Below are positions 41,803 through 50,303 of a stretch of DNA of 64,000 nucleotides, in pieces. This DNA comes from Actinomadura nitritigenes (lineage in GTDB: Bacteria; Actinomycetota; Actinomycetes; Streptosporangiales; Streptosporangiaceae). The translations under genes were made by a program, and so were the position numbers. Positions within the stretch are counted from its first letter, which is position 1. Every line of letters starts with the position of its first letter. The notes beneath the pieces were generated by a model. It searched no databases. It was not told where the DNA came from and saw nothing but the letters and a program-made list of their open reading frames with translations. The stretch lies in the NCBI RefSeq assembly GCF_017573545.1, contig NZ_JAGEOK010000003.1:124001-188000 (forward strand), given 5' to 3'.

Positions 41803-43598
41803 GTCGGGCGCGGCAGATGCGGCGGCACGCACAGAAGATGCGCCGCAACGGACTTCAACCGATGGTCATCATCGACCGTGACGACCAGTTCCCCGACATC
41901 GCCGCTGTGCTGCTGGCTCGGGCACTGTGGCGATACCGGTCCGAACTCGCTCCCCTGTACCTGGTGACCGCGCTCGTCGTCTCGAGCCTCGTCCTGCACG
42001 TCGCGCGTCCGCACTGGTGGCCGTACCTGCTCGTCCTCGCGACGATGGCCGCGTGGGTGGTGGCCATGTTCGGGGACCGGTTCGGGCTCGCTCTCCGCAC
42101 CGAACGGCTCTATGGCGCGGCCGTGGTCATGGGTGCCGGTGGGTGGCTGGCTGCGGTGACCGCGCTCGGCATCGCGTTCTCGCCGCTCCCCCAGGTGCTC
42201 GCCGTGGGCGGGTTCGTGCTCGCTGGGCCTTGGTGGGTTCATCGGCGCCGGCGCGCCAAGGTGCGCGTCGATCGCCAGATCGCCGCATGGCCTGAGATCG
42301 CGCAGTCGATCGGGCTCGCCGGCTCCCGCGCACAGTCCGCCGTGGTGGACGTGTGGGGATGGCGCGCACGCTTCGCCCTCGCCCGTGGCCAGACCATCCA
42401 GGACGTCACCGCGAAAGTCCCCGCGATCGAATCGGCACTCGGGACATTCCGCGGCGCGGTGCGCGTCTTCCCCACACGCGACGACAAGGCCAACCGGTTC
42501 GAACTCCGGGTGCTCAACACCGACCCGCACGCCGACGCGATCCCATGGCCTGGACCGTCCGTCTCCTCGGTTACCGAGCCGATCGACCTCGGGCCGTTCG
42601 AGGACGCGACCAGCGCACGCGTTCTGCTGCTGCGACGTCACGGGCTCATCGGAGGCGTAGCCGGCTCGGGTAAGAGCGGCGGGATCAACGTCCTGATGGG
42701 CAACCTCAGCGCGTGCAGCGACGTGGTCATCTGGGCCATCGACCTCAAGCGCGGCATGGAATTGCAGCCGTGGGCATCCTGTATCGATCGGCTCGCCACC
42801 ACGCCCGAGCAGGCCCGCGCCATGCTGCGCGACGCGGTGACGATTCTGGAGGCGCGCGCCGAGTGGCTCACCGCGAACGGACGACGCGTCTGGGATCCGA
42901 CGCCCGAGCTTCCCGCGCTCGTCATCGTCGTGGACGAGTACGCCGAACTCGCCGACGACGCACCGGACGCGGCAAGCGACACGGACTCGATCGCGCGCCG
43001 TGGGCGTGCGGTCGCCGTGACGCTCATCGCGGCCACGCAGCGCCCCACGCAGAAGGCCATGGGCAAGGGCGCCGTCCGCTCGCAAATGGACGTCCGGGTG
43101 AGCTTCCGCGTCCGCGAGCGCAAAGACGTCGACCTCATCCTTGGGCAGGGGATGCTCAACGCCGGATGGCACGCCCACACCCTCAACGCACCCGGCAAGT
43201 TCCTGCTCTCCGCACCCGAACACGACACGCCCCGACGAGGCCGCGCCTACCTGCTCACCGACGACGCGGTGAGTGAGGCCGCGCAGCGACACGAGGCTCT
43301 ACGTCCCGTCCTGGATGAGGTCTCGCGGCGCGCGCTGGACGAGGCTGCTACGCCGCTTCTGCGGCCCGTCTCGGCAGCGTCCGTACCGCTGAGGCCGTCC
43401 AGGGAAGACCGTGCCGAGAGCGTCTTGCGGGAAGCTCTGGACGGCGCGCCGGACGAGGGGCTTCCGATCGCTCACCTACTCATGATCACCGAGGTGAGCC
43501 GGCCCACCCTCTACCGGCGCCTCAACGAGCTGGTGAAGACCGGCCGCGCCGTCCAGGTCGGACGAGGCCGCTACAAGGCGTCCGACCACACCCCGTGA
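41799..43598 (+). CDS. TraB/FtsK-SpoIIIE-like DNA translocase
   Basis: A 599-residue conjugative translocase. About four membrane segments lie at 47-150. The ATPase has Walker A GVAGSGKSGG near residue 287 and Walker B LVIVVDEYAEL near 377, followed by VAVTLIAATQRPTQKAMGKG. The C-terminal winged helix (about 540-595, LLMITEVSRPTLYRRLNELVKTG) matches the DNA-recognition domain of TraB/FtsK. In Streptomyces, TraB alone moves double-stranded plasmid DNA between mycelia using 8-bp repeats (clt). ATG at 41799 overlaps the upstream stop. Confidence 0.85.
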   Translation: MSRARQMRRHAQKMRRNGLQPMVIIDRDDQFPDIAAVLLARALWRYRSELAPLYLVTALVVSSLVLHVARPHWWPYLLVLATMAAWVVAMFGDRFGLALRTERLYGAAVVMGAGGWLAAVTALGIAFSPLPQVLAVGGFVLAGPWWVHRRRRAKVRVDRQIAAWPEIAQSIGLAGSRAQSAVVDVWGWRARFALARGQTIQDVTAKVPAIESALGTFRGAVRVFPTRDDKANRFELRVLNTDPHADAIPWPGPSVSSVTEPIDLGPFEDATSARVLLLRRHGLIGGVAGSGKSGGINVLMGNLSACSDVVIWAIDLKRGMELQPWASCIDRLATTPEQARAMLRDAVTILEARAEWLTANGRRVWDPTPELPALVIVVDEYAELADDAPDAASDTDSIARRGRAVAVTLIAATQRPTQKAMGKGAVRSQMDVRVSFRVRERKDVDLILGQGMLNAGWHAHTLNAPGKFLLSAPEHDTPRRGRAYLLTDDAVSEAAQRHEALRPVLDEVSRRALDEAATPLLRPVSAASVPLRPSREDRAESVLREALDGAPDEGLPIAHLLMITEVSRPTLYRRLNELVKTGRAVQVGRGRYKASDHTP

Positions 43599-43608
43599 TC
43601 GTCTCAAC

Positions 43609-43667
43609 GTCTCGTCTCACGCGCGCGCCTGCACGTAAGGAGCCAAGAGACGTCCGTGAGACGAGAC
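43609..43667. repeat. 13-bp inverted repeat between translocase and excisionase genes
   Basis: GTCTCGTCTCACG (43609-43621) and CGTGAGACGAGAC (43655-43667) are perfect inverted copies with a 33-base spacer. It begins 11 bp after the translocase stop and could act as a terminator or attenuator, or as a binding site. Confidence 0.5.
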
Positions 43668-43761
43668 GGAGACGAGCACCGTCCGCAACCAAGGAGATGA
43701 TCGCCAACCCGCACCAAGCACGCGCCCGAGACCACCGCTCGGGCGAGAGGAGGTGGTGACC

Positions 43762-43935
43762 GTGCAGGCGTACACCGTCGAACAAGTGGCCGAGATACTC
43801 AACATCGGCCGAGACAAGGTCTACTTCCTGATCCGCACCGGCCAACTCCACAGCATCAAGATCGGCAAGCTGCGCCGCATCACCGATCGGCACATCGCCG
43901 AGTTCGTCACCTCCCTCGAAGAGGCCAACCGCTGA
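43762..43935 (+). CDS. xis: Excisionase (MerR-like helix-turn-helix)
   Basis: A 57-residue excisionase-type protein: AYTVEQVAEILNIGRDKVYFLIRTGQLHSIKIGKLRRITDRHIAEFV is the standard HTH_17 pattern (quoted in parts: helix EQVAEILNI, wing GKLRRI). It bends att DNA and directs the integrase towards excision. GTG at 43762 is eight bases after AGGAGG; GTGs at 43753 and 43756 are alternatives. It lies 119 bp before the integrase gene. Confidence 0.85.
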   Translation: MQAYTVEQVAEILNIGRDKVYFLIRTGQLHSIKIGKLRRITDRHIAEFVTSLEEANR

Positions 43936-43987
43936 CAACCGCCGGGAGGTCCGTCCCGCACATGACCGCGAACGGACCTCCCACACG

Positions 43988-44008
43988 AGGGACGTCTAGG
44001 GACGTCTT
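43988..44008. repeat. Tandem GGGACGTC repeat upstream of the integrase
   Basis: AGGGACGTCTAGGGACGTCT is the exact reverse complement of the pair at 37584-37604. It lies about 47 bp before the integrase start and probably overlaps its promoter, so the same factor may control integrase and regulator genes. Confidence 0.7.
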
Positions 44009-44054
44009 GAGTTATGGTCGGTGGTGACCTCGACCGATACGAGGAGGGATCCGG

Positions 44055-45200
44055 TTGGCGAAGATCCTCATCGGCAAGTACGAGGGGACGATCTACGAGG
44101 AGGGCGACGGATACACCGGCGCCATCTCGCTCGGGTTCGGCCCGGACGGTAAGCGCAAGCGGCTCAAGAGGAAGGGACGGACGAAGACAGAGGTCAAGGA
44201 CAAGCTCAGGCAAGCCGTCGAAGACCTCAGCAAGGGCGTCAAGACGGAACGCAACTACTACGTGGAAGACGCGGTGAACGAATTCCTCGCCGCGTTCGCC
44301 AGAACCGGCAAGTCACCGGCAACGAGCGAGGTCTACCGGTCACTCGCCACACACCAACTCATCCCGTTCATCGGCCGGACGCGCCTCAAGGAACTCACGG
44401 CCGACGACGTCGAGACGTGGCTCAACGGACGAGCGGAGCACCTCACCTCGTCCTCGCTCGGCATCGTTCACAGCGTCCTCAAGCGGTCGATCCGCAGAGC
44501 GGCGCGCCACGACAGGATCGCGCGGAACGTCGCCGAACTGGTGGACACGCCGAACGGCAAGGCGGGGCGCAAGTCGCGGTCACTCAGCCTCGTGCAGGCG
44601 AAGACTCTCCTCGACGAGGCGAGCAAGCCCAAGCATCGTCTCGGCGCCTACATCATCCTCGCGGTGATGTCCGGGCTTCGGACGGAGGAACTCCGCACGC
44701 TCAAGTGGAGTGACGTCGACCTCGACAAGGCGACCGTCTATGTCCTGCGCGCCGATCGGCACAAGGGCGAGACCAAGACGACGCTGAGCCGTCGCGGGCT
44801 CGGCATCGCGGACATGGCCGTTGACGCGCTCCGCAGTCTCAAGACGAGGCAGGCGGCGGAGCGACTCAAGGCCGGCGAGGCATACCAGGAACACGACCTC
44901 GTGTTCTGCCACGAGGACGGGCGCCCGTACTCCGCGCAACACGTCCGGTACCGGTTCGCCAAAGTGCTCAAGGCGGCGGACCTCGACCCCCGCGAGTGGT
45001 GCCCACGCGAGTTGCGGCACACGTTCGTCTCCATCATGAGTGACCACGACGTGCCCATAGAGAAGATCAGCATCCTCGTCGGGCACTCCAGCACGAAGAT
45101 CACCGAGACCGTCTACCGCCACCAGCTCAGGCCCGAGATCCGCGACGGCGCCGAGCACATGAACGACATCTTCGCGAGCAAGCCCGTCAAGTCCGCGTAG
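44055..45200 (+). CDS. int: Tyrosine-type integrase
   Basis: A 381-residue site-specific recombinase. The N-terminus has a basic AP2-like arm-binding part, then a SAM-like core-binding domain (about 75-170). The catalytic domain has Arg near 208 (GLRTEELRTLKW), PRELRHTF near 319, and the nucleophile Tyr near 353 (VGHSSTKITETVYRH). The usual HxxR box I His is Arg here (RELR), as I recall for other actinomycete element integrases. TTG start at 44055, with GAGGAGGGA upstream. attR lies 87 bp after its stop. Confidence 0.9.
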   Translation: MAKILIGKYEGTIYEEGDGYTGAISLGFGPDGKRKRLKRKGRTKTEVKDKLRQAVEDLSKGVKTERNYYVEDAVNEFLAAFARTGKSPATSEVYRSLATHQLIPFIGRTRLKELTADDVETWLNGRAEHLTSSSLGIVHSVLKRSIRRAARHDRIARNVAELVDTPNGKAGRKSRSLSLVQAKTLLDEASKPKHRLGAYIILAVMSGLRTEELRTLKWSDVDLDKATVYVLRADRHKGETKTTLSRRGLGIADMAVDALRSLKTRQAAERLKAGEAYQEHDLVFCHEDGRPYSAQHVRYRFAKVLKAADLDPREWCPRELRHTFVSIMSDHDVPIEKISILVGHSSTKITETVYRHQLRPEIRDGAEHMNDIFASKPVKSA

Positions 45201-45560
45201 GCGTGTGGCTCCCGTGTTGGCTCCCCAAGACCCTCGACAGACGTAGCGCACTCCCTTACCTGCGGCGCCACACGCCCCATCCGTGGGCCTCACTTAGGGA
45301 ACCGCTGAGCAAGCCTTATTCAGGCACCGTCCAGGGCCGTCCGGGGAAGTCGATTCGGTAGCCGCTCACCTGCAAAAACAAGGGATGCAGCCCAGGGGAA
45401 CCGTCCGGCACAGTCGACCCCAGGCGAGTGACCTCGACCCCCGTCGGCTCCCGAGATCGGCTCCCCTCCACCTGGGAGGAGGGTGCGGGGACGGCCGCCT
45501 GCGGACTCGTCCGCTCACACGGCGGCAGGAACAGCCGTGCGTCTCGGCGGCGGCGTCGGG
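45201..45560. other. Right-end att region, no gene seen
   Basis: 360 bp from the integrase stop to the CoA-ligase stop. It holds two TGGCTCCC repeats (45206-45213, 45218-45225), attR, and about 85 bp of imperfect similarity to the left arm, ending with a CGGCTCCCgagaTCGGCTCCCC block like the one at the left end. Confidence 0.6.
45287..45332 (+). repeat. attR: right 46-bp direct repeat
   Basis: Identical to 31464-31509 over all 46 bp. Imperfect similarity to the left arm continues through 45417. The integrase stop lies 87 bp to the left, the usual arrangement for a tyrosine-integrase element. Confidence 0.85.
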
Positions 45561-47072
45561 TCAGGCATCCTGTCCGACGGTCGTCGGTGGGACCTCGATC
45601 TCACGCTTGAGGATCTTGTTGGTGGGGCCCTTGGGTAGCTCGCCGAGGAACCAGATGTGGCGGGGGTACTTGTAGGCCGCCAAGCGCTCGCGCGCATGGG
45701 CGCGGAGCTCGTCGGCGCTGATCGCTCCGGGCTGGGTCAGCACGACGGCGGCGCCGACCTCCTCGCCGAGCTCTGCGTGGGGCACTCCGACGACCGCGCA
45801 CTCGCGTACGGCGCGGTGCTCGTAGAGCACTTCCTCGATCTCACGCGGATAGACGTTGTAGCCGCCGCGGATGATGAGTTCCTTTTTGCGGTCGACGATG
45901 TAGAAGAAACCGTCCTCGTCGACGCGGCCCATGTCGCCCGTGCGGAACCAGCCGCCGGCGTCGAGCACCTCGGCGGTGGCCTCGGGGCGGCGCCAGTAGC
46001 CCTTCATCACGTTGTGGCCGCGGACGGCGATCTCACCGACCTCCCCGGTCGCAACCTCGGCGCCGTTCTCGTCGACGACCCGCATCTCGGTGCCCTCGAT
46101 GGGCAGGCCGATACTGCCGGGCTTTCTGACCTCGGGCAGGTTGAACGAGGCGATGGGCGAGGTCTCGGACAGGCCGTACCCCTCCAGGATCACGCAGTCG
46201 AAGGCGTCCTCGAAGCCGTGCAGGACCTCGACCGGCAGCGCTGCCCCGCCGGAGACGCACATCCGCAGACGGGAGACGTCGAAGCCGTCGCGCTCGGGGC
46301 GGTGGAGCAGCGCGGTGTACATCGTCGGCACCCCCATGAACACCGTCGCGCGGTGCTCGTCGATGGTCCTGAGCACCAGGCCCGGCTCGAAGCGGGCGAC
46401 CAGGGAGAGCCGGCCGCCGGCGGCCAGCGTCGCGTTGAGGCCGCAGGTCTGGCCGAAGGAGTGGAACAGCGGGAGCGCGCCGATCACCGCGTCGTCGCCC
46501 GTGAGGGCGAACAGGCGGGCGCCGGCCTCGGCGTTGCGGGTCAGGTTGGCGTGGGTGAGCTCGGCGCCCTTCGGCCGGCCGGTGGTGCCGGAGGTGTAGA
46601 GGATGACCGCGGTGTCCCGTGGCCCGCGCTCGGCCACGTCGCCGTACGGCGTCTGCTCGGCCATCAGCGCCTCGAACTCCCCCGGAGCCACGGAGACGAC
46701 CTCGGTGTCCAGGCCGCCGGAGCCTGCCGCGACCTCCGCACGGCAGCCGTGCCAGGCGAAGATCAGCTTCACTCCGGGATCGGACAGGTGGTGGCGGATC
46801 TCGCGTCCCTTGAGGAGCGGATTCATGGGCACGACGACGGCACCGGCGCGCAGGGCACCGTAGTAGGCCGCCGCGAACTCCGGACGGTTGGGCAGCATGA
46901 CGGCGATCCGGTCTCCCGCCTCGATGCCGGCCGCGCGCAGCATCCCGGCCGTCCGCGCGGTCAGGGCGTCGAGCTCTCCGTAGGTGATCTGCTCGTCACC
47001 GAAGCGGATCGCGACGCGATCGGGGTGGGCCGCCGCGCTGCGCGCGAAGAGGCCGAACAGGTTGTGGTTCAC
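45561..47072 (-). CDS. AMP-dependent acyl-CoA ligase
   Basis: A 503-residue adenylate-forming CoA ligase: P-loop-like LYTSGTTGRPKGAELTHAN, the GYGLSETSP motif, TGDMGRVDEDGF, hinge DRKKELIIRGGYNVYP, and catalytic Lys in TNKILKRE. It activates a carboxylic acid to its CoA thioester. It is the third gene after amine oxidase and aldehyde dehydrogenase, so it probably activates the acid formed from an amine. GTG at 47072 has GGGGAAG upstream. Confidence 0.9.
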   Translation of the reverse strand: MNHNLFGLFARSAAAHPDRVAIRFGDEQITYGELDALTARTAGMLRAAGIEAGDRIAVMLPNRPEFAAAYYGALRAGAVVVPMNPLLKGREIRHHLSDPGVKLIFAWHGCRAEVAAGSGGLDTEVVSVAPGEFEALMAEQTPYGDVAERGPRDTAVILYTSGTTGRPKGAELTHANLTRNAEAGARLFALTGDDAVIGALPLFHSFGQTCGLNATLAAGGRLSLVARFEPGLVLRTIDEHRATVFMGVPTMYTALLHRPERDGFDVSRLRMCVSGGAALPVEVLHGFEDAFDCVILEGYGLSETSPIASFNLPEVRKPGSIGLPIEGTEMRVVDENGAEVATGEVGEIAVRGHNVMKGYWRRPEATAEVLDAGGWFRTGDMGRVDEDGFFYIVDRKKELIIRGGYNVYPREIEEVLYEHRAVRECAVVGVPHAELGEEVGAAVVLTQPGAISADELRAHARERLAAYKYPRHIWFLGELPKGPTNKILKREIEVPPTTVGQDA

Positions 47073-47104
47073 AGCTTCCCCTGAGTTCGAAACGGTCCTG
47101 GTTC

Positions 47105-48826
47105 TCAGCCGCGCAGGGCCGAGGCGAAGATCGCCGGCAGCGCGCGCCAGCGCGGCCGCGCCGTGAAACGTGTCAGCCGCCGTCCGGTCGCGGCGGCGGT
47201 GCGGTTCGTGACGAACCACAGGGGCTTGGGGGAGATCGACATCTCCCCGTGCAGGACCGACCGCGGCGAGGGCCGGAACGGCCCCACGAGGACGGTGCGT
47301 TCGGCGTGGTCCAGAAGCAGGGCGTTGTGGACCACGCCGATGCCGCTCTGCACGTCCTCCGGCGTGTGTCCCGGGTAGGCGCCCCAGGTCGCGCGCGGGG
47401 TGAGGAAGCCGAGACCGGTCCAGGCGTTCACCCCGATCGCCCCGTAGCGCAGGTTGGCGATGGCGGTGCGGAGGTGGCCGCCGAGCGCCTTGATGGTCCT
47501 CGGATGCGCGATGATGCCGGCGCCCAGGGTGCCCCGCAGCCGCTCGTTGGCGGCCGTCACCGCGGCGTCGAGGAACTCCGCGCCGGTTCCGGGCAGCTCG
47601 GCGACTCCGAGCACGGGACCGAAGTACTCGGTGGAGAACGCCGTCTCGCCCGGGTCGGCGAGGTCCAGGCCGGTGAGCAGCGTGCGCTCCGGCGTCCCGC
47701 CGACGGCCTCGGCCGCCGGATGCAGGCCGCGGGCGGACCGGACGCGTGCGTCGCACCCGGGGTACCACGCCGGGCGGGCCGGGGCCGCCTTCAGCGCCCG
47801 GCGGAGCTCGGTGAGGAAGTGGTCCTTCTGCGCCCAGTCGCTGCTGATGATCAGGATCTGACCGGCGATGCAGTTGCACCCGCTGTTGTGCAGGCGTTGG
47901 GTGGCCACGTGCTCGGCCTGGTGGCGCAGGTCCGCCGCGGACCACTTCCCGGGCACCACGATGATGGGACAGACCCCGCCGAGTTCGCTGGTCATCGGCT
48001 TGCGCAGCTTCGGGGTGCCGGCCGCCTTCGCGGCAGCCGCCTCTTCGCCGCCGCCCCACACGATGGCGTCGTGGGTCGCCTCGCTGCCGGTCATGTGCAC
48101 CGCCGTGACGCCCGGGTGGTGCGCCAGCGCCGAGCCGGCCTCGGGACCGCCGCCGACGATCTCGACGAGGTCGCGGTCGATCATCGGCTGGAAGACGGCG
48201 CGGAAGACCGGGAGGAGGGGATCGGTGACGGGGTTGAGCTTGAGCACGACGGTGCGGTTGCCGGCGTACAGCTGGTACAGCACGTCGAGCGGGGGGATGG
48301 AGAAGATGTTGCCGGCGCCCAGGACCAGCGCCACGCCGTTGGTCCGCCGCGGCGCCCGCTGGCCGAGCCCTGCATCGCCGTGCAACCGCTCCTCGGTGAC
48401 GCCCGGCTTCGTCCAGACCTCGGCGTGGAATCCGTTGAGCAGGAGCCTGTCGAAGGTGCCGTGGGGCAGCACCCGGACGGCGAGCCGACCACCGGGCGCT
48501 TGACCGACGTCGTAGCCCGCGAGGACCGGGGCGCCGTCGGCCAGGCGCTTCAGTGTCTCCTGCAGCGCCTGGGCGTAGCCGATCAGGGCGTAGGGGCCGC
48601 TGACCCATTCCTCGCCCACAAGCGGAGACGCCGGATCGAGCTGCTTGATCCGCGCAGCGATGCGAACCCACTCCGCCGCGTTCGCGTCGGCGGCCTCCAT
48701 CACCTGGAGCAGCACGTCGCGGCGCTCGGCAAGGGGTGAGCCGGCCCAGGCCCGCTCACCGGCGGCGAGGCGGTGGACGACGGCGTCGAGATCGAGGTGG
48801 GGGTGGGCCGGTTCGGTCAGCCTCAT
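47105..48826 (-). CDS. Aldehyde dehydrogenase superfamily protein
   Basis: A 573-residue protein, longer than the usual 480-500. Core motifs are VLGAGNIFSIPPLDVLYQLYAGN (cofactor site), MTSELGGVCP (general-base Glu), NSGCNCIAGQ (catalytic Cys region) and STEYFGPVLGVAELPG. It should oxidise an aldehyde with NAD(P). It lies two bases after the amine oxidase stop, so it probably oxidises the aldehyde that enzyme makes. Some motifs differ from classic ALDHs, so substrate and exact subfamily are open. Confidence 0.85.
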   Translation of the reverse strand: MRLTEPAHPHLDLDAVVHRLAAGERAWAGSPLAERRDVLLQVMEAADANAAEWVRIAARIKQLDPASPLVGEEWVSGPYALIGYAQALQETLKRLADGAPVLAGYDVGQAPGGRLAVRVLPHGTFDRLLLNGFHAEVWTKPGVTEERLHGDAGLGQRAPRRTNGVALVLGAGNIFSIPPLDVLYQLYAGNRTVVLKLNPVTDPLLPVFRAVFQPMIDRDLVEIVGGGPEAGSALAHHPGVTAVHMTGSEATHDAIVWGGGEEAAAAKAAGTPKLRKPMTSELGGVCPIIVVPGKWSAADLRHQAEHVATQRLHNSGCNCIAGQILIISSDWAQKDHFLTELRRALKAAPARPAWYPGCDARVRSARGLHPAAEAVGGTPERTLLTGLDLADPGETAFSTEYFGPVLGVAELPGTGAEFLDAAVTAANERLRGTLGAGIIAHPRTIKALGGHLRTAIANLRYGAIGVNAWTGLGFLTPRATWGAYPGHTPEDVQSGIGVVHNALLLDHAERTVLVGPFRPSPRSVLHGEMSISPKPLWFVTNRTAAATGRRLTRFTARPRWRALPAIFASALRG

Positions 48827-48828
48827 GA

Positions 48829-50181
48829 TCAGGTCCTCGTCTCGGCGAGGACCTCGTCGGCGGCGCGGCGGCCGGAGCGGACCGCGCCGTCCATGTAGCC
48901 GTTCCAGACGTCGGAGGTCTCCGCGCCGGCCCAGTGGATGCGGCCGACCGGTGCCGCGAGGGCCTTGCCGTACTGGGTCCAGACGCCGGCGCCGAGTCGT
49001 CCTCCGTAGCAGCCCCGGGTGAACTCCTCGGTGGTCCAGTCCTGCTCCACCACATCGAACGGGTGGGCGGCCTTCGCTCCGAAGTACTTCACCAGGTCGG
49101 CGACGACCAGCTCCCGGCGCTCGCCGGGGGTCGCCCGGCCGGCGGCGCGGGCGTGGGCGCCCTCCAGGAAGCCGACCAGGACGCCGCAGGACGCATCGGG
49201 CGGGGAGTTGTCCAGCACGACGTTGCACGTGTCGTCGAGGCTGAGCACGAACCCGTTGAGTCCCTCCTCGCGCCAGAACGGAGTGTCGTAGCCGACCTGG
49301 AACTTGATCACGGAACCGGCCGGCATCTGCTGGGTCAGGCCGTCGCGCAGTGCAGGCAGGGCCGGGGTGTAGCGGATGCGGCCCGCGAGCGTCGGGGGGA
49401 CCGCGACGATCACGTGCCTCGCGGTGACCTCCCCGCCCTCGTAGGCGACGGTGACTCCGGCGTCGTCCTGGACGATGGAGCGGACCACGGCACCGAGCCG
49501 CACGCGGTCGCCGAGTTCCTCCGCCATCCGCTCCGAGATGCGGTGGGTGCCGCCGACCACGCGGGTCTCCTGGGCTCCGCCGGTGGTGGCGACGAGGGTC
49601 TCGAGGCTGGTGCCGGACCTGACGTAGAAGAGGAAGTGCAGCAGCGACAGCTCCGGAGACTCCGCGGAGAAGAGGGCCGGCACCAGCAGGTGGAAGAAGC
49701 GCAAGGCGATGCCGTCGTCGGTGTTGGCGACCAGCCACTGGTCGAGGGTCTGGCGATCGAGGTCCTCGGCGCCCTCGGTCTCCCACGGCGCGGCCGTGGT
49801 GACGGCGGACGCCAGTCCCTCGATCCGCTCCCAGATCCGGCCGACCTCCAGCGCGGAGTCGAGGGGCAGGCCGAAGGTCTCGTCGGAGTAGCGCACCGCC
49901 CTGCCGTCGTAGACGGTGAGGGCCTCGCCCTCGTCGAAGCTCGGGAAGGTCTCCAGGCCGAGTTCCTCGATGAGCCCCAGGACGGCGTCCTGGGTCGGGC
50001 CGACCCACTGGCCGCCCATCTCCACCGGCACCCCGTTGCTCAGGAAGCCGCCGAGATTGCGGCCCGCCACCCGGTCACGGGCCTCCAGAACGGTCACCGT
50101 CCGGCCGGCGGCCACCAGCCTGCGGGCCGCGCTGAGACCGGCGAGGCCGGCACCGACCACGGCCACATCGACGTCGCCCAT
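48829..50181 (-). CDS. Flavin monoamine oxidase family protein
   Basis: A 450-residue FAD amine oxidase: N-terminal dinucleotide motif VVGAGLAGLSAARRL, VEMGGQWVGPTQDAV, and C-terminal GRIHWAGAETSDVWNGYMDGAVRSGRRAA, all standard for flavin monoamine or polyamine oxidases. It converts an amine to an aldehyde, ammonia and hydrogen peroxide. ATG at 50181 follows GGAGG; an in-frame TTG at 50193 is rejected. An operator copy lies 18 bp upstream. It begins the catabolic operon. Confidence 0.9.
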   Translation of the reverse strand: MGDVDVAVVGAGLAGLSAARRLVAAGRTVTVLEARDRVAGRNLGGFLSNGVPVEMGGQWVGPTQDAVLGLIEELGLETFPSFDEGEALTVYDGRAVRYSDETFGLPLDSALEVGRIWERIEGLASAVTTAAPWETEGAEDLDRQTLDQWLVANTDDGIALRFFHLLVPALFSAESPELSLLHFLFYVRSGTSLETLVATTGGAQETRVVGGTHRISERMAEELGDRVRLGAVVRSIVQDDAGVTVAYEGGEVTARHVIVAVPPTLAGRIRYTPALPALRDGLTQQMPAGSVIKFQVGYDTPFWREEGLNGFVLSLDDTCNVVLDNSPPDASCGVLVGFLEGAHARAAGRATPGERRELVVADLVKYFGAKAAHPFDVVEQDWTTEEFTRGCYGGRLGAGVWTQYGKALAAPVGRIHWAGAETSDVWNGYMDGAVRSGRRAADEVLAETRT

Positions 50182-50198
50182 GTACGCCTCCAAATAAT

Positions 50199-50214
50199 TC
50201 GGTCGTATGACTTA
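50199..50214. promoter_or_regulatory. Amine-regulon operator, copy 1
   Basis: TCGGTCGTATGACTTA, matching TCGGTC-N3-TGACCGA with two mismatches in the right arm, lies 18 bp before the amine oxidase start. Confidence 0.55.
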
Positions 50215-50303
50215 GGGCGACGATAGGCATGGCCCGTCCGCCGAGGCAAGACCTCAAGCGGACAGATTCATGCAGTTGACCGAGGTTGCGGCCCGTGTTC
50301 GGC

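Larger units (their letters stand above)
31464..45332 (+). mobile_element. Integrated AICE/pSAM2-type element (about 13.8 kb)
   Basis: Bounded by a 46-bp perfect direct repeat and carrying, at its right end, the usual excisionase-integrase pair next to attR. Other typical parts are a DUF2637 membrane protein, a TraB/FtsK-like translocase, a GntR-type regulator, a NUDIX protein, an HD protein and several tiny ORFs. Known elements of this class move double-stranded DNA between mycelia with a single translocase. No replication initiator is seen. Cargo at 32858-36570 is lower in GC and looks like a defence module. Confidence 0.85.

Noticed and set aside
45561..48671. A 1036-codon reading frame joining the CoA ligase to upstream sequence
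   Set aside because: The first half is antisense-like low-complexity peptide inside the aldehyde dehydrogenase gene; the ligase has its own GTG start at 47072.
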